Positions 16,626-25,598 of a stretch of DNA of 64,000 bases are shown here, in pieces (position 1 is the stretch's first letter; each line of letters starts with the position of its first letter). The notes beneath the pieces were generated by a model. It was given only the letters and a program-made list of their open reading frames with translations, had not been told where the DNA came from and searched no databases. The translations under genes and the position numbers were made by a program. Source of the stretch: Streptomyces abikoensis (GTDB taxonomy: Bacteria; Actinomycetota; Actinomycetes; Streptomycetales; Streptomycetaceae); contig NZ_BMRT01000004.1 of the NCBI RefSeq assembly GCF_014648775.1, positions 682,001-746,000 of the forward strand, read 5' to 3'.

Positions 16626-17594
16626 GTGAGTGATGTTCTGGCCGCAACTGGAGAGGAAACCGAGACGTTGGAGACCACAGGGGCACACCCGTCGCGCCGC
16701 GCCATGCTGGCCCTCGGCACCGGAGCCGCGCTGGCCGCCACCCTGACCACGGGCGGAAGCGCCGTGGCGGCCACGCCGCGGCGCGAGGACGAGATCACCC
16801 GGCAACTGAAGGAGTGGGAGCGGGAGCACTCCGTCCGGATCGGCGTGTACGCGCGTGACACGGCCACGGGACGGACCGTCGAGTTCGGCGCGGACGACGC
16901 TTTCCCGATGTGCTCGGTGTTCAAGACCCTCGCCGCGGCGGCCGTCCTGCGCCAGGACCGGCACGGCGAACTCCTCGGCAAGCGCATCCGGTACACCGAG
17001 CAGTTCCTCAAGGACTCGGGCTACGCCGACTCCACCAAGAAGCCGGAGAACCTCGCGAACGGCATGACCGTCGCCGAGCTGTGCGCCGCCGCCGTCAGCG
17101 AGAGCGACAACGCCGCCGCGAACCTGCTCCTCCGCGAGCTGGGCGGCCCGACCGCGATCACCCGCTTCTGCCGTTCGATCGGCGACGACACGACCCGCCT
17201 CGACCGCTGGGAGCCCCAGCTCAACTCCGCCGAGCCGGACCGCGAGACCGACACCACCACCCCCGGCGCCATAGGCCGGACCTACGAGCGCCTCGTCCTC
17301 GGCCACGCGCTCACCCGCCCGGACCGCGAGCGGCTGACCGGCTGGCTGATCGCCAACACCACCAACAAGCAGCGCTTCGGCAAGGGCCTGCCGGGCTGGA
17401 CCCTCGCCGACAAGACCGGCGGCGGCTCGGACTACGCCGTGGCCAACGACGTCGGCGTCGTCTGGCCCCCGCACCGCCGCGCCCCGATCGTCCTCGCCGT
17501 CCTGACGACGAGCCTCTTCGCCACCGCCCCGACGAACAACCAGCTGGTGGCCGACATCGCCGGCCTGGTGGGGACGGCTCTCACCCGAGGCTGA
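16626..17594 (+). CDS. Class A beta-lactamase
   Basis: 322 residues with all class A motifs: Ser97-Val-Phe-Lys100, SDN at 160-162, Glu196 in EPQLN and KTG at 263-265. Cys96 directly precedes the active serine, as in the KPC/SME-like subgroup. The start has a twin-arginine type signal (SRRAMLALG), so export is probably by Tat. The GTG at 16626 lacks a clear ribosome site; an inner TTG after GGAGAGG is possible. It should hydrolyse beta-lactams outside the cell. No BlaA/BlaB-like regulator is adjacent. Confidence 0.92.
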   Translation: MSDVLAATGEETETLETTGAHPSRRAMLALGTGAALAATLTTGGSAVAATPRREDEITRQLKEWEREHSVRIGVYARDTATGRTVEFGADDAFPMCSVFKTLAAAAVLRQDRHGELLGKRIRYTEQFLKDSGYADSTKKPENLANGMTVAELCAAAVSESDNAAANLLLRELGGPTAITRFCRSIGDDTTRLDRWEPQLNSAEPDRETDTTTPGAIGRTYERLVLGHALTRPDRERLTGWLIANTTNKQRFGKGLPGWTLADKTGGGSDYAVANDVGVVWPPHRRAPIVLAVLTTSLFATAPTNNQLVADIAGLVGTALTRG

Positions 17595-17613
17595 CGAGGC
17601 CGAGGCCGGCCCC

Positions 17614-18570
17614 TCACGCCCGGAACGTCCTCCGGTACGCCCCCGGTGAGACGCCGATCGCCGCGTGGAGGTGCTGGCGCAGGGTCGCGTCCGTGCCGAA
17701 GCCGACGCGTTCGGCGACGCGGGTCACCGGGAGGTCGCTGCTCTCCAGGAGGTGGCGGGCCAGGTCGACGCGCTGCTGGGTGAGCCACTGGCCGGGGCTG
17801 AGGCCCACTTCGGCGCGGAAGTGGCGGGTGAAGGTGCGCCGGCTCATGCCCGCGTGCCGGGCCAGGTCGGCGAGCTGGAGGGGCTCGTGGAGGCGGTCGA
17901 GGGCCCAGGCGCGGGTCGCGGACGTGCCGGTGTCGGCGCTGTGCGGCACCGGGCGCTCCACGTACTGGGCCTGGCCGCCCTCCCGCTGCGGCGGGACGAC
18001 GCAGCGGCGGGCCACGTGGTTGGCGACGCCGCTGCCGTGGTCGCGGCGGACGAGGTGGAGGATCAGGTCGATGCCCGCCGCGGCCCCCGCCGAGGTCAGG
18101 ACGCGGCCGGCGTCCACGAACAGCACGTCGGGTTCCAAGGCGACGTGCGGGTACAGCCGCTGGAAGCGGTCGGCGTGGCACCAGTGGGTGGCCGCGCCCT
18201 TGCCGTCCAGCAGGCCCGCCGCCGCCAGGACGTAGGTGCTGAGGCAGATCCCGACGATCCGGGTGCCGGGCCGGATCACGGCCAGGGCCTCGGCGACGGG
18301 GGCGGGCAGCGCGGCGCTGTCGACGATCTCGGCGAACGTCTCGGACGCGGGGATCACCACGGTGTCGGCCGTGGCCAGCACCGACGCGTCGTGCTCGACG
18401 CTGATCGAGAAGTCGGCGCCGGTACGGACCGGGCCGCCGTCCGGCGAGCAGGTGACCACCTCGTAGAGGTGCCGCCCCTCGGCGTCGACGGCCACGCCGA
18501 ACAGGCGCGACGCCAGGCTCAGCTCGAACGGGATGACGCCGTCCAGCGCCAGGACCACCACACGATGCAT
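17614..18570 (-). CDS. GlxA-type AraC regulator (DJ-1/PfpI plus HTH)
   Basis: 318 residues. An N-terminal DJ-1/PfpI-like domain (about 3-170, with GICLSTYVLAAAGLL around the elbow cysteine) is followed by a C-terminal AraC double helix-turn-helix (LADLARHAGMSRRTFTRHF; VTRVAERVGFGTDATLRQH). This is a transcription factor. It is divergent from a quinone oxidoreductase gene starting 72 bp away, a likely target. The regulator called GlxA in E. coli is unrelated to the copper oxidase at the left edge. Confidence 0.9.
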   Translation of the reverse strand: MHRVVVLALDGVIPFELSLASRLFGVAVDAEGRHLYEVVTCSPDGGPVRTGADFSISVEHDASVLATADTVVIPASETFAEIVDSAALPAPVAEALAVIRPGTRIVGICLSTYVLAAAGLLDGKGAATHWCHADRFQRLYPHVALEPDVLFVDAGRVLTSAGAAAGIDLILHLVRRDHGSGVANHVARRCVVPPQREGGQAQYVERPVPHSADTGTSATRAWALDRLHEPLQLADLARHAGMSRRTFTRHFRAEVGLSPGQWLTQQRVDLARHLLESSDLPVTRVAERVGFGTDATLRQHLHAAIGVSPGAYRRTFRA

Positions 18571-18642
18571 GGCCCGATCCTTGCACATCATGGCCTCCGG
18601 GCCACTGTCGACGGGGTTCCGGCCCGGGGAATCCTTGCCGTC

Positions 18643-19590
18643 ATGAGCAAGAGCACGATGAAGGCGATCAGCCAGGACACCTACGGCGGCCCCGAGGTCG
18701 TCCACATGATCGAGACCGAGCGCCCGGTCCCCGGCCCCTCCGAGGTCCTCGTCCGCGTCCGCGCGGCGGGCATGAACCCCACCGACTGGAAGCACCGGCA
18801 GGGCTCCGGCTTCCTCGACCGGCTCCCGCTGGTGCTGGGCTGGGACGTCTCCGGCGTCGTCGAGGCCGTCGGGACCGGCGTCACGCTGCACGAGCCCGGG
18901 GACGAGGTGTTCGGCATGCTCCCCTACCCCTACGGCGTGGGGTCCTTCGCCGAGTACGTCGTCGCCCCGGCCCGCGCGCTGGTGCGCAAGCCGGAGGGCG
19001 TCGACCACGTCCAGGCGGGCGCGATCCCGCTGGCCGCGCTGACCGCCTGGCAGGTGCTCGTGGACGCGGCGGACGTCCGCCCCGGACAGCGGGTGCTGAT
19101 CCACGCGGCGGCCGGCGGCGTGGGCCACCTCGCCGTGCAGATCGCCAAGGCGCGGGGCGCGTATGTGATCGGCACGGCCAGCGCCCCCAAGCACGCGCTG
19201 CTGCGCGAGCTCGGCGCGGACGAGACCGTCGACTACCGGAACCAGGACTTCACCGAGATCGACCCCGTCGACCTGGTCTTCGACACCATCGGCGGTGATA
19301 CGGCCGACCGCTCCCTGGACGTCCTCAAGCCCGGCGGGCAGCTGATCAACATCGCCATCCGGTCCTACGCCGAGGACCTCCCGGAGCGGGCCGCCGCCCG
19401 GGGCGTGCGGTTCCGCCCCCTGCTCGTGGAGGCCGACCAGGAGGGCATGCGGTCCATCGCGGACCTCATGCGCGCGGGCAGGCTGAAGGCGGTCGTCGAG
19501 GCCGTCTTCCCGCTGGAGCAGGCCGCGAAGGGGCACGCGCTGGGCGACACCAACCGGGTGACCGGGAAGGTCGTCCTCACTGTTTCCTGA
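18643..19590 (+). CDS. NADPH:quinone oxidoreductase-like enzyme
   Basis: 315 residues of the medium-chain dehydrogenase family without zinc ligands. The N-terminal GroES-like part includes GMNPTDWKHRQG and LGWDVSGVVEAVG. The NADPH-binding motif is AAAGGVGHLAVQIAK. It probably reduces quinones or enals using NADPH in the cytoplasm. The divergent AraC/PfpI regulator may control it in response to an electrophile. Confidence 0.88.
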   Translation: MSKSTMKAISQDTYGGPEVVHMIETERPVPGPSEVLVRVRAAGMNPTDWKHRQGSGFLDRLPLVLGWDVSGVVEAVGTGVTLHEPGDEVFGMLPYPYGVGSFAEYVVAPARALVRKPEGVDHVQAGAIPLAALTAWQVLVDAADVRPGQRVLIHAAAGGVGHLAVQIAKARGAYVIGTASAPKHALLRELGADETVDYRNQDFTEIDPVDLVFDTIGGDTADRSLDVLKPGGQLINIAIRSYAEDLPERAAARGVRFRPLLVEADQEGMRSIADLMRAGRLKAVVEAVFPLEQAAKGHALGDTNRVTGKVVLTVS

Positions 19591-19595
19591 ACACG

Positions 19596-20129
19596 TCAGC
19601 GTCTGCGGTAGGCCAGGCGCAGGTTCTGGCCGCCGCGCCGGGCCCGCCGCAGGTCGAAGGCGTCGATGTCGCCGAGGGCGGCCACGTGCCCCCGCCGGAG
19701 CACGGGCCGCCAGAGGAAGAGCACGAGCTGTCCGCCCGGGCGCAGGACCCGGGCGGCCTCGGCCAGCGCCGCCGCCGGGTCGGCCATCTCCTCCAGGCTG
19801 TAGCTGTAGAGCAGCGCGTCCAGGGCGCCGGAGGCGAAGGGCAGGGCCAGTCCGTCGCCGCTGATGTGGACGGTCGTCGCGCCCGGGCCCGTCCGGCGGT
19901 GGGCGCGGGGGTCGTGGGCGGCCGGGTCGAGCGCGACCAGCAGGCCGCCGGGCCCGAGGTGGGCGGCGAGGGCGGGCGTGTAGTACCCGCCGCCGCTGCC
20001 GATCTCGGCGCAGCGCATGCCCGGTCCGGCCGCGATCCAGCGCACGTCGCGACGCGGGTCGTCGCCGAGGATCCGGCGGGCGAGGCGGAGGCTGACGACG
20101 GGGTAGCAGCCGCTGGGGGTGCGGGGCAT
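19596..20129 (-). CDS. SAM-dependent methyltransferase
   Basis: 177-residue class I methyltransferase. Motif I is CAEIGSGGGYYT, the acidic residue of motif II lies in VALDP, and LRPGGQLVLF marks the late strand. It is shorter than most, so it may be a minimal domain. The substrate is unknown. It is convergent with the quinone oxidoreductase, 5 bp apart. Confidence 0.82.
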   Translation of the reverse strand: MPRTPSGCYPVVSLRLARRILGDDPRRDVRWIAAGPGMRCAEIGSGGGYYTPALAAHLGPGGLLVALDPAAHDPRAHRRTGPGATTVHISGDGLALPFASGALDALLYSYSLEEMADPAAALAEAARVLRPGGQLVLFLWRPVLRRGHVAALGDIDAFDLRRARRGGQNLRLAYRRR

Positions 20130-20190
20130 GGGAGACCTTTCCGCGCGAGACCGCTGGACCGTGAGACGTTTCCGCGTGTGTCCGCCGCCC

Positions 20191-21582
20191 TCACTCCACC
20201 ACCCTCATCCGGGTGCGGAAGAGGACGACGAGGGCGAGCCCGGCGCCGGCGGCGACGAGGGCGGTGCCCGCCGCCATGTACGCGCCCATCGGCGGTCCGG
20301 TGCGGGCCAGTTCGTGGCCGTCTCCGGCGACCGGGGCGACCGGCGCGTCCGGGGCGGTGGACCAGGAGGCGCCGGGGGCCCCGGCGAGTCCGGCCGGGCC
20401 GACGGCCGGGGCGGCGGGGCCGCTGGGCATCGGCAGCGGCAGGGGCTCGCCGGAGTCGGCCGGGCCGGCGGGCACGGTGGTGCCGCAGTCGGGGAGGGAG
20501 CCGTCGAAGGGGTAGGCGTGGAGGGCCTGGCCGACCGCGCCCGCGCCGGACTCGTGGATGAGCGAACCGGCCGTGAAGAACCGCCCGTTGACACCCGCCA
20601 TGGTGACCCGCGTGACGCTGGAGCGCCGGCCGACGAGCACGGTGCCGTCCAGCTGGCCGGCGCCGGTGAGGCGGACCTCCTTCGCGTCGGGGAAGTTCCA
20701 CAGCAGCCGCTCGCGCCGCACGCCGGCGAGCCTGCCGGAGGACGTGCTCAGCGCCCGGGTCGTGCCGCCCTCGGGGTTGGTGACGTTGACGAGCACGGTC
20801 GCCCCGTCCGGGACGCCGCGGAACAGCAGCTCCTGCGCGCCGCCGCCGGGCGCGACCAGGTCGAAGGGGGCGTTGAAGACCTGGAGGCGGGAGCGGCCGT
20901 CGCCGGTGAAGACCGTGGCGGCGCCCAGGTTGACGGCCGTGCCGGTGCTCCGGCGGGCCACGCCCCGGTCGTAGGCGTAGCAGCCGCTGGCGGAGGTCAC
21001 CTCCTCGCGCAGGGGCCCGTAGAGGGCGACGGCGCCCACGTCGCGCACGGCCTTGGGGCTGACCGTCCCGGTGTGGACGCTCCCGGCGTACGCCACGGTC
21101 CCGCTGACCGCGCCCTCCTCGGCGACGAGCCGCTGCCCGGCGGCCACCTTGAGGTCGCCGCCGATCCGCAGGAACGGCGAGCCGTTCTCCGGCGGCACCC
21201 GCGAGCCGGTCCCGACGACGCCCACGTTGTAGACGGGCGGGACCCCGGCGGCCTTGGAGACGTCGAAGTCGCCCAGTACGACGATCCGTCCCTCGGCGTC
21301 CGCCGCCGCCTGGCGCACGGTGTAGTCGCCGCCGACGAAGATGTTGAGGCCGTTGTCACGGCTGGTGACGGGCCCGTTGTTCGGCTCGGGGTACGCGCCC
21401 GGGCACGTCCCCGGGACGCAGGGCCCCGGGCCCGCCACGGGCGCCGAGTCCTCGGGGCCCATCATGCTGAAGGCGCAGGCCAGCAGCGCGCCCCCGATCA
21501 GGGACAGCAGGGCCATCACCGAGGCCGCCGGGCGGTTCACCCGGAGCCATCGCACATATTCTTTGTGCTGCATGGGGTGCAT
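20191..21582 (-). CDS. Choice-of-anchor A surface protein with LARTG signal
   Basis: 463 residues. A membrane or signal segment lies near residues 17-40. A choice-of-anchor A type beta-rich region follows (VVLGDFDVSKAAG, NVGVVGTGSRVP, LRIGGDLKVAAGQRLVAEE), then a Pro/Ala-rich linker. LARTG, a hydrophobic helix and the basic tail RTRMRVVE end it. LARTG fits the LAxTG motif of Streptomyces sortase E, so it is probably a wall-anchored adhesin-like protein. The ATG at 21582 has no clear ribosome site and lies inside a palindrome; an inner ATG at 21573 is possible. Confidence 0.8.
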   Translation of the reverse strand: MHPMQHKEYVRWLRVNRPAASVMALLSLIGGALLACAFSMMGPEDSAPVAGPGPCVPGTCPGAYPEPNNGPVTSRDNGLNIFVGGDYTVRQAAADAEGRIVVLGDFDVSKAAGVPPVYNVGVVGTGSRVPPENGSPFLRIGGDLKVAAGQRLVAEEGAVSGTVAYAGSVHTGTVSPKAVRDVGAVALYGPLREEVTSASGCYAYDRGVARRSTGTAVNLGAATVFTGDGRSRLQVFNAPFDLVAPGGGAQELLFRGVPDGATVLVNVTNPEGGTTRALSTSSGRLAGVRRERLLWNFPDAKEVRLTGAGQLDGTVLVGRRSSVTRVTMAGVNGRFFTAGSLIHESGAGAVGQALHAYPFDGSLPDCGTTVPAGPADSGEPLPLPMPSGPAAPAVGPAGLAGAPGASWSTAPDAPVAPVAGDGHELARTGPPMGAYMAAGTALVAAGAGLALVVLFRTRMRVVE

Positions 21583-21596
21583 ATCCGAAAATATGC
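21579..21596. promoter_or_regulatory. Palindrome over the start of the LARTG gene
   Basis: GCATAT-CCGAAA-ATATGC, six-base arms around a six-base spacer. One arm includes the proposed start codon of the LARTG protein, and the sequence is AT-rich against its surroundings. It could be an operator or an mRNA hairpin that hides the start. Confidence 0.45.
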
Positions 21597-21670
21597 CTAT
21601 TGGGGATGGCGGATCGCCGCAGCACACGCCTCCGTCCCCCCGGACGGCCCAGGAGGCGCGGTACCGCACC

Positions 21671-21754
21671 CGAAGGGGCGCGGGGCAGTGTCGATATGCG
21701 GCTGCCGCCACGTGGGCGCGACCAGCCCCCGGCCGGCCCGCGGGTGACCGGACC
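21671..21754. repeat. Dispersed intergenic repeat, family 2, copy 1
   Basis: About 84 bases almost identical to 61304-61385, beginning CGAAGGGGCGCGGGG and running through TCGATATGCGGCTGCCGCC to the GGTGAC region. It lies between the FAH-fold gene stop (21788) and the LARTG gene start (21582). The GC-rich hairpin arms suggest a role in transcript ends. Confidence 0.8.
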
Positions 21755-21787
21755 ACACGCTTCCCACCGGTGCCTCCGGCGGAGCGC

Positions 21788-22660
21788 TCACGCGTCCTTG
21801 AGCTGCTGCCGCTGCCGCCCCAGTCCTTCGATCTCCAGCTCCACCACGTCCCCGGCCCGCAGGTACGGCTTGGGCTCGGGCCGCGCCAGCGCCACGCCCG
21901 CCGGGGTGCCGGTGTTGACGACGTCGCCGGGGTGGAGCGTCATGTACTGGCTCAGGTGGCGCACCAGATGCGCCACCGGAAAGATCTGCTCCGCCGTGCT
22001 GGAGTCCTGCATCAGCCGGCCGTTGACCCACAGACGCATCCTCAGCGCCTGTGGGTCGGGTATCTCATCGGCCGTCACCAGCCAGGGGCCCAGCGGGTTG
22101 AACGTCTCGTAGTTCTTGCCCTTGCCCCACGCGTTGCCCCACTGCCCGCCGTTGCGCCCGTTCTGGTACGCCCGCTCGGAGACGTCGTGGGAGAGGACGT
22201 AGCCCGCGACCGCCGCCAGCGCCTCCTCGTCCGTCCGCAGGTAGCGCGCGGTGCGGCCGATGACGACGCCCAGCTCGATCTCCCAGTCCGTCTTCACGCT
22301 GCCGCGCGGCACCAGCACCGTGTCGTCCGGGCCGACGACCGTGTCGGGCGCCTTGAGGAAGACCACCGGCTCGGCCGGTGTCGCCACCCGCGACTGGGCG
22401 ACGAGATCGCGGTAGTTGACGCCGATGCCCACGAGCTTGCCGATCCGGGCCAGGGGCGGGCCGGTGCGCAGCCCCACCGGGTCGAGGACGGGCAGGATCC
22501 GGGCCCCGACCGCCGCCCTGATGTGGGCGAGGGCCGCGGGGTCGCCGAGCAGCGCCCCGTCCACGTCCGCCACCAGGGGCGACAGGTCGCGCAGCGTCCC
22601 GTCCTCTTCCAGCAGCGCCGGGCGCTCGGCCCCGGCGGGCCCGACCCTCAGCAGTCTCAT
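21788..22660 (-). CDS. Fumarylacetoacetate hydrolase-fold enzyme
   Basis: 290 residues of the FAH family. GIGVNYRDLVAQ is followed by the metal-binding acidic residues in DWEIELGVVIG and VSERAYQNG, then NTGTPAGVALA. Members include hydrolases, decarboxylases and isomerases of aromatic catabolism; the exact substrate cannot be told. The ATG at 22660 has GGGGG about seven bases upstream. No catabolic partners are adjacent. Confidence 0.85.
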   Translation of the reverse strand: MRLLRVGPAGAERPALLEEDGTLRDLSPLVADVDGALLGDPAALAHIRAAVGARILPVLDPVGLRTGPPLARIGKLVGIGVNYRDLVAQSRVATPAEPVVFLKAPDTVVGPDDTVLVPRGSVKTDWEIELGVVIGRTARYLRTDEEALAAVAGYVLSHDVSERAYQNGRNGGQWGNAWGKGKNYETFNPLGPWLVTADEIPDPQALRMRLWVNGRLMQDSSTAEQIFPVAHLVRHLSQYMTLHPGDVVNTGTPAGVALARPEPKPYLRAGDVVELEIEGLGRQRQQLKDA

Positions 22661-22747
22661 CGCCACACCCCCACATGATCGAACAGGACCGGAGGCTCTC
22701 TCCACAAGCCCCCTTTCGGCCCCGGAGCCCCAGGAGCCCCTGGCCGC

Positions 22748-23527
22748 CTAGGCGGCGGACGGCCGCGCCTTCGGGCCCCGCTCCGCCGCCGCCTCGCGCG
22801 GTGTGCGCAGCGGCTGGAGCAGCGCGCGCTCGACCGCCGTCCACGTGGTGGTCGTCGCCAGGTACAGCCCGGCCGCCAGCGGCACCACCCCGGCCGTGAC
22901 CAGCGTGCCGAACGACAGCAGCGGCAGCACCTTCGCCATCGCCGCCATCCCCGGCACCTGCTCGTCGCCCGCCACCGGCGCCGGCAGCGCGGCGGCCGCC
23001 TTGCGGTTGCGCAGGTACGTCCACGTGGCCACGGCCGCGATCAGCGCGAACAGCCCCAGGTACACCAGCCCCTGGGAGCCGAACACTCCGCCGTGGCCCA
23101 GCGCGCCCGCCCAGCGGCCGCCGAGCGGGGCGCCCAGCAGGGTGTGCTCCAGCAGATCGCCGCCGTCGCCGGTGGAGAACAGGTGGTACATCACATAGAA
23201 GACCGGGAGCTGGGCGAGCGTCGGCAGACAGCCGGACAGCGGCGACGCCCCCGTCTCCGCGTACAGCTTCGCGCCCTCTTCGCGCAGCCGCTCGGGGTCC
23301 TTGCCGTGCTTGCGCTTGAGCTCGGCCAGCCGGGGCGCGAGCTCGGCCCGGGTGCGCTCGCCCCGGGCCGCCGACCGGGCGAGCGGGAGCAGCGCGAGCC
23401 GTACGCAGCAGGTGAGGACCACGATCGCGGCGGCCGTGGCCGAGGCCCCGAAGAGCGGTTCGACCGCGTCCGCGAGGTGGGTGAGGAGCGAACCGAGAGT
23501 GGTGAACAGCGGTGAGAGGAAAGACAT
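22748..23527 (-). CDS. yidC: YidC/Oxa1 family membrane insertase (paralogue)
   Basis: 259 residues with five likely membrane helices. The conserved arginine is in CCVRLALLPLARSA, the cytoplasmic loop is Lys/Glu-rich (ELKRKHGKDPERL), and GCLPTLAQLPVFYVMYHLF and TWTYLRNRKAA follow. It inserts membrane proteins. Because it is not beside rnpA or the origin, it is probably a second, non-housekeeping copy. The ATG at 23527 is used, with GGAGGG twelve bases before. A small membrane protein gene lies upstream on the same strand. Confidence 0.88.
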   Translation of the reverse strand: MSFLSPLFTTLGSLLTHLADAVEPLFGASATAAAIVVLTCCVRLALLPLARSAARGERTRAELAPRLAELKRKHGKDPERLREEGAKLYAETGASPLSGCLPTLAQLPVFYVMYHLFSTGDGGDLLEHTLLGAPLGGRWAGALGHGGVFGSQGLVYLGLFALIAAVATWTYLRNRKAAAALPAPVAGDEQVPGMAAMAKVLPLLSFGTLVTAGVVPLAAGLYLATTTTWTAVERALLQPLRTPREAAAERGPKARPSAA

Positions 23528-23667
23528 GGCGAGTGAGCCCTCCACGGGGTCCCGTCGTGACCGAACGAAGCCAGAAGCCAGAAGCCAAAAGAGGCGAGGC
23601 GAGGAATTTCGGTGTGACGAGCCGGGCGGGCACCCCCACGGGGCGAGAAGAGCCGGGGTGGGCGCGC

Positions 23668-23979
23668 CTACGCGGCCGTCGGGACGGGACGGCCGGGCGC
23701 CCGGGGCCGTCGACGGCCCCGGGCATCGGGATCGCGCTGGGCGAGGAACGCCGTCCGCAGCTCACGGTCCCGGATCGCCGTGCGTATCCGGGTCGGGGTG
23801 AGCGGGCCGGACGTCCGGGCGGCGACGGCGGCCAGCAGCAGCGCCGCGGTGGCCACCACGGAGGCGGCCACGGCGACGGCGACCGAGGCCATCAGGCCGC
23901 TCAGCCCGCTCTGCGCCAGCCACAGTTCGGCGAGCACGAAGAGGAGCACGCCGACGTGCGTACGGAAGACGACGTTCAC
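23668..23979 (-). CDS. Small membrane protein (DUF6412-like)
   Basis: 103 residues. Two hydrophobic helices (about 7-60) are followed by TPTRIRTAIRDRELRTAFLAQRDPDA and a basic tail. It resembles a small actinobacterial family found next to YidC; the DUF name is from memory and unsure. A GTG at 23979 is chosen for GGGGGGAG upstream. A functional link to the YidC paralogue is inferred from position only. Confidence 0.68.
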   Translation of the reverse strand: MNVVFRTHVGVLLFVLAELWLAQSGLSGLMASVAVAVAASVVATAALLLAAVAARTSGPLTPTRIRTAIRDRELRTAFLAQRDPDARGRRRPRAPGRPVPTAA

Positions 23980-24050
23980 CACAGCTCCCCCCTGCCGACC
24001 AGGTCTCACGATCAGGCGAACACCTGATCACATCTCAACTGTCGTCGATA

Positions 24051-25598
24051 CTAGCCCCTGCCACTGACAACGCCACCGGCCGGTGCGTCGGCCGGCTCCG
24101 GATCACGGCCCGGGTCCCGGGCCAGGACCTCGTCGTCGGGCCGGGCCGCCTCGGCCGGGCCCGGTCGCGGCCCCCACCACGAGACGGCCAGCGCCACCAG
24201 CACGTTCGCCACCAGCGCCAGGGCGCCCGCGTTCACCCCCCACACCGGGTCGTGCTCGGTGAAGACCAGCGCGCACACCAGCGCACCGCCCACCACGAGT
24301 CCGCTCAGGGCGCCCCACAGCGTCAGCCTCCGCCACATCAGCCCCAGCAGGATCATGGGCACGAGCTGCGCCATGCCCTCGTAGGAGATCAGCGACAGCC
24401 GCACCAGCGTGTTGGGCGCGGTGTACGTGAGCAGCAGCGCCAGCGCGCCCGCCCCGACCACCACGATCCGCGCCGCCGCGGTCTGCCGCTCCGGGCGCTG
24501 GGCGAGCCGGGGGATCGCCCCCAGCACGCTCCGCCCCCACATCGTGCCGATGACCAGCATGAACACGGCCATCGGAACGATCGACGAGAGCGCTCCGGCC
24601 ACCCCGATCACCCCGACCGCCCACGCCGGCAGCGAGTCGACCACCAGCTTGAACAGCGCCAGGTTCGACCCCGCGCCCGTGAGCCCGGGCACCACGAAGA
24701 TCGCCGCCATGCCCAGCAGCATCGGCACGAACAGCAGCACGTTGTAGAAGGGCAGCAGTATCGCGTTGCGCCGCAGCGCGTCGGCGTTGCGGGCGCCCAG
24801 ATAGCCCGCCACGGTCGTCGGGAAGATGACGACCGTCAGGGAGTTGAGGAAGCTGGTGGTGACGAACCAGCCCCCGCCCATCCCGCTCCCGCCGTGCCCG
24901 GAGAACGTCAGCCAGGCCGGCTTCTCCGCCACCATCCGGTCCAGGAACGGGCCGTAGCCGCCGAAGTAGTGCAGCGGGACGTAGACGGCGAGGAAGCCGA
25001 GGGTGCCGATGACCAGGACGTCCTTGAGCACGGACACCCACGCGCTGCCGCGCAGGCCGCTCACGACCACGAAGGTGGTGGTGACGGCGAAGGCGATGAA
25101 GTAGGCCCAGTTCAGGCTGATCGCGCCGTAGGAGATCGTCGAGACGACGACCCCCATTCCCGTGATCTGCAGCTGGATGTACGGCAGCAGGCACACCGTC
25201 GCCAGGACCGCCACCAGCGCGCCCACCCACGGGCGGCCGTAGCGGTGGGCCACCATGTCCGTGATGCTGACGAGCCCGTGGCGGCGGGCGTAGGCCCACA
25301 GCGTCGGGCCGACGACGTAGCCGATGGCGTAGCCGCAGGAGAGGTAGGCGACGACGTAGAGGACGGGCGCGCCGTAGTTGTAGCCCCAGCCCGCCGCGCC
25401 CAGGTAGCTGAAGCTGGTGTAGCCCTCGCCCGCCATCAGCACCCAGATGAACACCGTGCCCAGGCTGCGGCCGCCCACCGACCACTCGGTGAGCCCGCCG
25501 CCGCGGCCGTGCCCCCGGACGGCCAGCAGGCCGAGGGCGACGGTCAGGAGCATGAAGACGCCGAAGATGGCCGAGGCGACGGCGGCGTTCCCGCTCAT
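24051..25598 (-). CDS. Sodium:solute symporter family permease
   Basis: 515 residues with about 13 membrane helices, of the SSF (SLC5) family. GEGYTSFSYLGAAGWGYNYGA and GRPWVGALVAVLATV are typical, as is the long hydrophobic core. The pairing with a DUF3311 gene is characteristic of monocarboxylate or acetate-like symporters, so an organic acid is the likely substrate. Its ATG overlaps the stop of that gene (ATGA). Confidence 0.87.
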   Translation of the reverse strand: MSGNAAVASAIFGVFMLLTVALGLLAVRGHGRGGGLTEWSVGGRSLGTVFIWVLMAGEGYTSFSYLGAAGWGYNYGAPVLYVVAYLSCGYAIGYVVGPTLWAYARRHGLVSITDMVAHRYGRPWVGALVAVLATVCLLPYIQLQITGMGVVVSTISYGAISLNWAYFIAFAVTTTFVVVSGLRGSAWVSVLKDVLVIGTLGFLAVYVPLHYFGGYGPFLDRMVAEKPAWLTFSGHGGSGMGGGWFVTTSFLNSLTVVIFPTTVAGYLGARNADALRRNAILLPFYNVLLFVPMLLGMAAIFVVPGLTGAGSNLALFKLVVDSLPAWAVGVIGVAGALSSIVPMAVFMLVIGTMWGRSVLGAIPRLAQRPERQTAAARIVVVGAGALALLLTYTAPNTLVRLSLISYEGMAQLVPMILLGLMWRRLTLWGALSGLVVGGALVCALVFTEHDPVWGVNAGALALVANVLVALAVSWWGPRPGPAEAARPDDEVLARDPGRDPEPADAPAGGVVSGRG

